From the NCBI GenBank assembly GCA_012274445.1, contig JAAROD010000094.1:982259-1046258 (forward strand): a stretch of DNA of 64,000 bases. The letters run 5' to 3'. The notes below the pieces were generated by a model. The model saw only the letters and a list, made by a program, of their open reading frames with translations. It was not told the origin of the DNA and ran no database searches. Positions 56,102 through 64,000 of this stretch are shown here, piece after piece. A program made the translations under genes and the position numbers. This DNA comes from Sclerotiophoma versabilis. Lineage: Eukaryota; Ascomycota; Dothideomycetes; Pleosporales; Didymellaceae. How positions within the stretch are numbered: position 1 is the stretch's first letter; each line of letters opens with the position of its first letter.

Positions 56102-59100
56102 CTATTCTTCTTCTTCTTTAGGTTTATTCTTAAACTATATAATTACAATTTAGGCTTATATAAAACTAAGCTTATTCTTATATCTAGTAACTAGTATATT
56201 AAGATATTTTCTTATACCTATAATCTTTAACTTAGTCTAGAAATTTATTAAGCTAATACTCCTACTAAAGTCCTCTATAACTATTATTTCTTTAAAGGCT
56301 ATAAGTACTATATTATACTAAATACTATAAAGTATCTAAAGTATACTAAGTATATAAAGGCTAGAAAGCCTTATATTAATATATTATAGAAGTTACTAAA
56401 TTATACTTATAAAGAGTATAAAAAGAAGGTAGAAGAAGATAAAACCTTATTAGTAACTATTATTATATAGTTATTATAAAATAAGAAGATTCTAAAATAA
56501 GCTAAGAATTATATATAGTAAAAGGCACTGTATATAGTAAATAAAATAGCTAAGTTAGAAGAACTAGATCTTACTAAGAAGATAGATTATCTAGTAGTAT
56601 TAATAGGTATATATACTTTACCTATAACCTAGGCTACTCTTAAGCTTATTAAAAAGTCTATTATAAATTATAGTACCTCTATACTAATTAGTAGTAGTTT
56701 ATAAGGTATATTAAAGGTTTTTATATATTTTTTAATTCTAGGTAACCTAACTACTTAACTAGGTATTAAATACTCTTCTTAGTTTTCTAATATATTATTA
56801 TTTTTTTAACTTTCTACTTATTATTACTATTAGCTTAGTAGTAGAAGTCTTTCTAGATTAGTATTCTTAGGTTAGTAGGTTCTAATAGTAAGATATAGAA
56901 TACTAGATAGATTTTTATATTCTTAGGTAGCTTAAGTTAATAGTTAACTAGGCTAATTTACTTAGAAATAAAAAATAGTCTAACTTTAACCTTATCTAGT
57001 TTTTTTATTACTCTTTATATTCTAAGATTTTTTATAAAGAAATAGACCTTATTTTTTTTTTTTAGCTAAGGTACTATTTTTTATTTTTAGTTTATATATA
57101 AAATAGCTTATTTCTAAGCTTATATAATATTTTTAAGTAATTTCTAGTATACTTTCTTTAGTTTAACTACTAAAGCTATTACTAATTCTGTCTAAATAAA
57201 GTAATTAAGAAATTAAGTAAAGAGATTTAGGTGTCTTCTATAGTTTATAAAGAATAGTATTATATCTATTACTTCTAATAACTTATTATTATATATAATT
57301 TATACTATAAGTAATAGTAAGACCTAGTTATCTTATTTCTAGTTACTATAGATCTAAAGGTATATTTCTATAGTTTAATTTATTCTTTCTATCTATTTAT
57401 CTGTCTATAGATAATAGGCTGTAGATAGCTTTTTCTTAGTACTTAATATAGTAAGTATTATAGTCTAATAGTTTAATATAAAAAGCTTATCTCTATTACT
57501 AATAATTAATTTAGGTATTCTATAGTAGTAAATAATCTAATTAATAAATACTATAGCTAGCTGCTATATAGTATAGCTATATCTAAATAGTATTATCTTA
57601 GTATATTTAGTAAATTAATCTACTATAATAAAGATTAAGTTATAGGTATATCCTATAATAAGGTTCTTAGAGGGTAGTAGCTATATAATAAAATCTATTA
57701 TAATATTTATCTATAGTGCTATAAGTAGCTCTATTACTTATACCTTTCTATACTTAGTATATATACTATACTTATTCTATTAGTACTATATATAATTTCT
57801 AATAAACTTAGTAATCTTATTCTTTATATTAGGAAACTTATAGTATTACTTAATAAGTTCTATAGTATAAGTAATACTAGAGTATCTATATAGTATATTA
57901 TTATAATATCTTAAGATAACTTCTTCTTAAAGTTCCTCTAGAATATATTATTTCTACTAAATTTATATTACTAAATTAAGCTGCTGTATTAGTTCTAAAG
58001 ACCTATCTTTATTAACTCTAAGAATAGTAAACTTATTAATTATCTTTTTACTTATAAGGTTATAGTATTAGCTAACTATATCTACTTTACTATTTTCTTT
58101 TCCTAGTATATATAGAATCTTAAACTTATACTAACTAAGTATTTCTAACTAGTATACTTAGTATTAGTTTAGAACCTTAGTAGTAGTAAAATATACTAAG
58201 TTCTTATAATCTATATAGATAGTAAGTTCTAAGCAGCTTTCTATATATACTCTCTAATATTATAATATATTAATAATAGCTATAAGCTCTTTATTATATA
58301 TATTATAATATTCTTCTAGTACTATAAACTTTCTTAAGTAGTAGGTAATTAGGTGCTATTAACTATCTTATTCTTAAGTAATATATACTTCTAATACTAA
58401 ATCTAATATATCTATCTTAAAGTATATAGGTTTACTACTTTTAAATATAATTAGTATAGAAGGCTTTATATATACTTACTTAAGTAATTAGAAAGTATTT
58501 TCTTATACTTATTTCTACTTAAAGAGTATATTCTTTTATATAAGTCTTATAAGTAGTAAGGCCTTTATAGAGTAGTTCTTAATAAAGTATTAGTTAAAGT
58601 TAATAAACCTAAGAAATTCTTAAATTCTCTTAACTATAGTAGGTGTTAGCTAATTCTTTATAACCTAGATTTTCTTTTTACTTATCTTAACTCTATATCT
58701 TTCTATAATATAGCTAAGAGATTTTACTTCTTTCTTATACTATTTATATTTCTCTAGCTTTAACCTAAGGTCTGCTATTACTAAGTATTCTAATACTTAT
58801 TATATATAGACCTTATATTTCTCTAGTATCTTACTATATACTAGAATATTATTAAGGTATACTACTACTATAATATCTAGGTATGCCTACAGCATATTAT
58901 TAATTAGTACCTAATATACTACTAGTGCATTAGTTAGCCTAAATAGTATAACTATATACTTATAGTAACTATAATAGGTTCTAAATACTATCTTCTATTC
59001 TTTACCTTTCTTTATATATATAAGGTTATATACTCTATATAAGTTAAGTATAGTAAAGAACTTTACTCTTAATAGCTAGTTCTATAACTTAGATATATTA

Positions 59101-59352
59101 GGTAGTAGATAATAATTCTTAATAGTAATATTATTTAACTTCTAGTAGTTAATATAAAGCCTTAGCTTACTGTCTTTCTTTAGTATAAATAGAATAGAGA
59201 ATTCTACTAGAGATTTAGATTTTCTAATAAACTTCTTTATAAGGTTTTTCTTAATATACTTATATAGTATCTTAAGCTCTTTCTTAGATAACTAGTATAT
59301 AGGCCTAAAGAGTAGTTCTTTTTCTTTTTTAAGTTTAATCTTATAATTCTAA
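55605..59352 (-). mobile_element. Ty3/gypsy retrotransposon copy 2, truncated and RIP-mutated
   Basis: The left LTR (55605-56101, 497 bp) keeps the unmutated TG start and ...ACA end. The internal part matches copy 1 base for base over long stretches, with integrase near 57530-57390 and reverse transcriptase near 58866-58826 on the minus strand. The match stops at 59352, where helicase-type sequence begins, so the gag/protease part and the 5' LTR are lost. Differences from copy 1 are mostly C/T and G/A, showing that both copies were mutated separately. Confidence 0.82.
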
Positions 59353-62300
59353 CCTATAGAACGCGCATGCTTAGGCCTAATTATTATAGAAATAGGTCTA
59401 GTATTAGAGTTACGTAACCGAATTAGGCCTGCTGTAGGGGGTAAATATTATATCTCTAACCTCTAATAATACCTCTAAGCTGTACTACTTATAGAACACG
59501 CTCTATATAAAACCTACTAGAAATTATCTACTCTATTACACTATAACTTTTATTTCTATATTTCTTAGCTTATATTACTGCGCTTAGAGTTACTCTTAGA
59601 GGTTTCTTAGAGTTAACTTACTAAGTATAGAGTTCTACTAGAATACACAGCTACCTATAACATTAACTATAACGCAGTACTATAAGTAACTATACGTAAG
59701 TAAGATAACTATTAATAATATATAAAAGCACTTCTACTATCTCTAGCACTATTAGGTGCTAATCTATAAGAAGCACGCTATAGGTATATAAAATATTAAT
59801 ATACACCTGTATAACTAGTACTGCGTAGTAAGTAAAGAGAGGAAATTAATTATAGAGCACTACTAGTAATAGTAGATTACTATACTATAAGATATTAAGC
59901 TACTTACGCTGTTAGGGCTGCTAATTAAGTAGCTAGGTAAGCTATTAGACGTCTATTAATATAGAATTACTAGTAACTATAGCTTCTATACTATAAACAA
60001 GATTAGAATATAAAAGTACTATAATAATATATACTAGACAGCTTAGAGTAGTAAAGATATTAAACTCTATAAGAAGGTTATAGCATAGATGTTCTTCTAA
60101 ACTAGTAGGCTCTAGTAATACTTTATTATTAAGGTAGTAGATAATAATTACGTACTATCTAACCTCTATAAGATAATAAATATTATTAGGGAGTAGCTAG
60201 TAGAATAGAAGCTAATAAAATATATATATAAAGAGAAGGCATAGGTTATAGACACTAAAGTTGCAAAGATAGATAAAACTAGCTAGTTTAAGCAGACAGG
60301 CTAGCTAAAGTACTTTACTAGCTATAATCTAATGCATCTTGCGCATTAGACCTAGCTACCTAATTAAGATAAGAAGAAGCTATAGTAAGTAGTAAAGCTA
60401 ATAGAGCTACTAGTAGAGAGAAGTATTAAGAGGCTGTTAATACTTATATAAGAGATAAGGCAGTAGCTAAGAAGTATAAAGTAATAGAAAATTAATTAGC
60501 AGCCTATAGCTTAACTATAGAACCTAGAGAGTTAGGCCTACTATGCTAGCTATATAGTTAAATTTATCTACTATACTCTGCGCTTTATAGCTAAGGTAGA
60601 GATAAGAATAGTAGTATAGGAAGGTAGTAATAAAGGCAGTAATAAAGATAATAAGGATAATAAGAATAGCTTAGAAGGAGAGGAAGAGGAAGAGGAAGAG
60701 GAAGAGAAAGAAGAAGAAGAGAATAATAATAACTTCTCTAATACTAACAGCAGCTAACTAGTAAACATTCTAAGTAGTAGCTAAAGAGAGAAGGACTTAA
60801 TAAAAGACACGCAAGAGCTATTCTACTAGATAGTTAAGTAGAAGAAGCTTATAGTAATACTATAGGAGATATTAAACTGTAATACTAATACTAATAATAA
60901 AGCGCAGCGCAGCGCTTAGCGTAATACTTAGCTTAAAGTACTACTAAACTTGCTTATATTATTCTTCTTTATAATAATAGGTAATAAGCTATTTAGTAGT
61001 AGACTTATTTACTTTCTTACTATACTAGGTATTAATAGTAATATAAACTACTTATGCATAGTAAAGAACTACTTATATATACTAGTAAGTATAGTCTACT
61101 ATATACGCATACTTAGTATAGAAAAGTTACTTCTATTTATATACTATAATAAGTAGACTAATAAGAATTATAAGCGCTTCTTAGAGTATAGAGAGAAGTA
61201 TCTATTAGACAGCTTATACAGCCTAATAAGTAAGGCGCTTAGCTTACTAGCTTATAGTAAGTATATTGCGCTAGCAGCTAGTAATTTAGGTAATGCATAC
61301 TAGTTAAAGGATAAGAAGATCTTCTACTTACATAGCTAGCAGATTTATATTAGCTACTTCTATAAGATAGTGCAGAATATAGTATCTAAAGCAGAGTAGA
61401 TACTATAGGAGGAACTATTCTAGGTAATAAAGGTAGAAGAGCGGTTTACTATTAAGCTAGACATACTTATTAATAATATTATATTTAAACAGTAGAGCAT
61501 ATCTTTTATATAGTACTATAATAATAGTCTTTAGAATAAGCTAAAGTAGATACTAACACAGGCTAAGCAGACTAAGCAGGGCTGCAGACTGCAGTTAAGT
61601 AAAGAGTAGTAAAATATAAAGTAGGTTAAGTAATACTTATATTATATAAACTACTTCTTAATACTACTAATAGTCTGCGTGTATATAACGTCTAGACAGC
61701 TAGGTAGAGAGTTAGAGATTATAACAATACAGCACTATAATAGGCTACTATAGGACTATAATATCTTTATTATAGACAGGCAGGTAATAACAGTTATCTA
61801 CTATTATAAGTTGTAGTTATAGTAGGATAAGCTAAAGGTAGTGCTGCGCTTCTTACTGCTACAGCTAGAGCAGGTAATAGTACTATACTTAGCATACTTA
61901 TAGCTATTCTGTAAGTATCTTACCGTGCAGGTGCTTAGCAGCAGCTTTAGTAACTATATATAGGTAGATAAGCAGAGTCTGTAGAGAACTAATTAACTAA
62001 TATAAGCACTAAGGTAAGAAACTAGTAAAAGGCTTAGAGTGCTGCTGCACACGCTTAACTACTAGCACGTAGCTATTAGTATTAGTTAAGTTATTATAGG
62101 TAAGTAGTTTAGTAAGGGCTATTAAGACAAGGTTAGTAAGGTAAATAAGGCTAAGGTAAATAAGAATAAAGAGAATATAATAGAGCTATAGAATATAAGG
62201 ATAACAGTAATTAGAGTAGGTAACTACAGCATACTAATTAATATTATTAAGTATCTTAGCGTGTGCTTAATTAAAGCGTTCTAGCTACTTAGCGTAATAT

Positions 62301-64000
62301 AGCACTACTTCTTAGGGCTAGATAGAAAGCAGGCAGCACTATAGTAGACTTAGATAGGTAATATTAATCTAATAAGAAGAGTAAAGAAATATAGGTATAG
62401 TAGTATTAATAGTAATAATAATAATAGAAATAAGAATAGTTAGAGTAGAGAAGCTGCATTACTATATAGAGATAAGAAAGAGAAGGCAGTTTATAAGGTA
62501 ATATAGTAAGTACTTAGTTAGCAGAATATTAGGTTTTAATCTGCAGAGTAGGAGCTAGCGCTATATATAGTAATTAATAAGCAGATACTACTTATTATTA
62601 TACTACTAACTAGTAGAGGCAAGAGCTTACTATTTAGCATGCTAGCTTATATAAATAATACTAGAGTAATAGTAGTTATAGTACTATACTAAGCGCTTAT
62701 TAAGAATCTAGTAGACTAGATATAGAAGCGTAGTATTAACTATATAGAGTAGAAGTATAGTAAGAGTAGCCTAGCTACTATTATTATAGTTAGCGCAGAC
62801 GCTATAGAAGATACTATAAGTAATAGTAACTTCTTAGAGTATATAAATATACTTAGCAGAAAGGGCTTACTATAGTAAGTAGTAGTAGATAAGTATTATC
62901 TAGTTATTATATTAAGTAACTAGCAGCTAAAGCTAGTACTACTAAAGAATCTCTAGCTGCTGCTGTGTCTAATTATACTGCTTACAGCAACACTCCTACT
63001 AGTAAGAAAGAGTAAGCTAGTAATAAGTATACTACTTCTATATATAATATATATCTAGGCAAGTATAGTCTAGCTAAACATGCAGTACTATATATTATAG
63101 TATAAGCATAGTAAGGCTTAGGAGACAGCGCTAGTAATATATTAAAGATAGTAGTAGCTACTACTTAACAGAGGAGAGAAGAGTATAGTATACTACTATA
63201 GCAAGCAGTAGTATAAAGAGCTAGCTAAGGCACTTAGGTGCGCATGCTATTACGCTAGCAACTTAGAGTAAGTAGAGTAACTAAAGTAGTAGCTTAAGAA
63301 TAGAGAGCTAATTATAGCTATATTAGCGCTAGGTATAGAGGTTAACTTTCTAGAGATTATGTGCATACTATATATAGAGATGCTATAGAGTATAATTAAT
63401 TACACGTAGGAGAGTAGGTAAGGCAGGTAAGCTAGTAAGAAAGTAGATGCAGTAGTACTAGTAGAAAAGAGTAAAGTAGAGTAGATAATAAAGTAGAAGA
63501 GTAGTAACTTAGACATGCAGGTAATAGAGATGTTTATTATTAGCAGCAGGTGTTAATAAGAGCTAATAAGTAGCTACTTAGATAGTAAGTAGGTAGAGTA
63601 TAATAACTTAGAGATAGCTAGGTGCAACTAATATAAAGAAGAGGCTTAAGAGTAGCAGGATAAGTAGAGAGAGGTAAGCGCAGAATAGCAGCAGGTGTAA
63701 GAGGTACTTAATAAGGTGTAAGAGGGGTGTATAGTATACTAGCTAATTAGAATAGAAGAGTTAGAGGTAGGTAAGTAGTAGAGGTATATAGTAAGAGATT
63801 ACACAGCGCACACTAGGCTTATAGAGAGAGAGCTAGATATATTCTAATAGAGTATATAGAATAGAGGTAGAAGTTATAGCTACTAGTAGTACTAGATTAG
63901 TTAGAAGTACTGCGTAATAGGTAAGAATATAGATAAGAAGTATTAATAGCTAAATATAGTAGTACTGCTTATAAGAGTAGTAGTAGAGTAGAAGAAGAGA
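59353..64000 (+). pseudogene. RecQ-type (telomere-linked) helicase relic, continues past the window
   Basis: A large plus-strand gene destroyed by RIP. The region 61000-62450 keeps long family-like stretches (TSKRLRVLLHTLNYQHVAI, VGNYSILINIIKYLSVRLI), and 62535 onward is a RecQ-class helicase core. Motif I reads LTSRGKSLLF at 62606-62632; motif II reads VVDKYYL at 62881-62902, where the family has DECH; motif III LLTAT at about 62975 is preserved; and motif VI survives as QESR-GR-A near 63400. A Glu-rich low-complexity segment lies at 60675-60722. The order (long N-terminal region, then RecQ core, then a Cys-rich tail) matches the telomere-linked helicases found near fungal chromosome ends. 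Stop codons are frequent, mostly TAG at expected Trp. Such genes are usually subtelomeric, but no telomere repeat is seen here. Confidence 0.72.

Noticed and set aside
60950..61156. 68-codon open frame within the AT-rich right end
   Set aside because: It is a stretch of the decayed helicase gene that happens to lack stops, not a separate gene.
54859..64000. Telomere repeats at the right side
   Set aside because: I looked for TTAGGG/CCCTAA arrays because of the helicase relic and found none; subtelomeric location stays an inference.
1..64000. tRNA or rRNA genes
   Set aside because: No cloverleaf-like segment with A and B boxes and no rRNA-like sequence was recognised by eye; a covariance-model search would be needed to exclude them.

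Overview
This is a filamentous ascomycete (fungal) window. The genes have introns of 44 to 65 bases with GT..AG ends, and the families are typical of plant-associated Pezizomycotina: a PL3 pectate lyase, a GH28 endopolygalacturonase, a tannase/feruloyl esterase, a secreted cellobiose-dehydrogenase-like flavocytochrome and PTH11/rhodopsin-like membrane proteins. The large blocks with almost no CpA/TpG and a great excess of TpA are the footprint of repeat-induced point mutation (RIP). I infer a dothideomycete, probably Pleosporales, from gene content and the two-speed base composition. The species cannot be fixed from sequence alone.

Layout. 1-20.7 kb is ordinary gene-bearing DNA: pectate lyase (-), methionine sulfoxide reductase B (+), an MFS transporter (+), a secreted alkaline phosphatase (+), endopolygalacturonase (-), a rhodopsin-like 7TM protein (-), a tannase/feruloyl esterase (+) and a six-TM protein of unknown function (+). 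20.9-26.3 kb is a run of broken genes: a rhodopsin-like pseudogene (-), an SDR joined in frame to an NmrA-like domain (+) with three stops at expected Trp codons, and an SRPK-like kinase relic (+). A 462-bp MITE-like element sits at 27.0 kb. The intact cellobiose-dehydrogenase-like gene (27.8-30.3 kb) borders the first AT-rich block.

30.59-50.39 kb is a nested graveyard of RIP-mutated transposons: the end of a pogo/Fot1-like element, a gypsy LTR split by a 7.45-kb copia element (292-bp LTRs, 5-bp target duplication) and by a 1.5-kb LTR element (237-bp LTRs), a complete Ty3/gypsy copy (498-bp LTR), a second pogo-like transposase relic, and a RIP-mutated cupin gene. 50.4-54.3 kb is a small island of normal composition holding the 3' end of a flavin monooxygenase, a regulator lacking its DNA-binding region, and an intact SDR. 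From 54.86 kb the DNA is AT-rich again: a pogo end, a truncated second gypsy copy, and from 59.35 kb to the window edge a RIP-destroyed RecQ-type helicase of the telomere-linked kind.

How the parts fit. The intact secreted enzymes (pectate lyase, endopolygalacturonase, tannase/feruloyl esterase, CDH-like enzyme) would act on pectin, ester cross-links and cello-oligosaccharides of the plant cell wall. The transposon blocks show repeated rounds of insertion followed by RIP, and genes close to them (SDR-NmrA, kinase, cupin, monooxygenase, regulator) are broken or truncated. Exon coordinates come from splice signals and reading frame only; no transcript or database was consulted.
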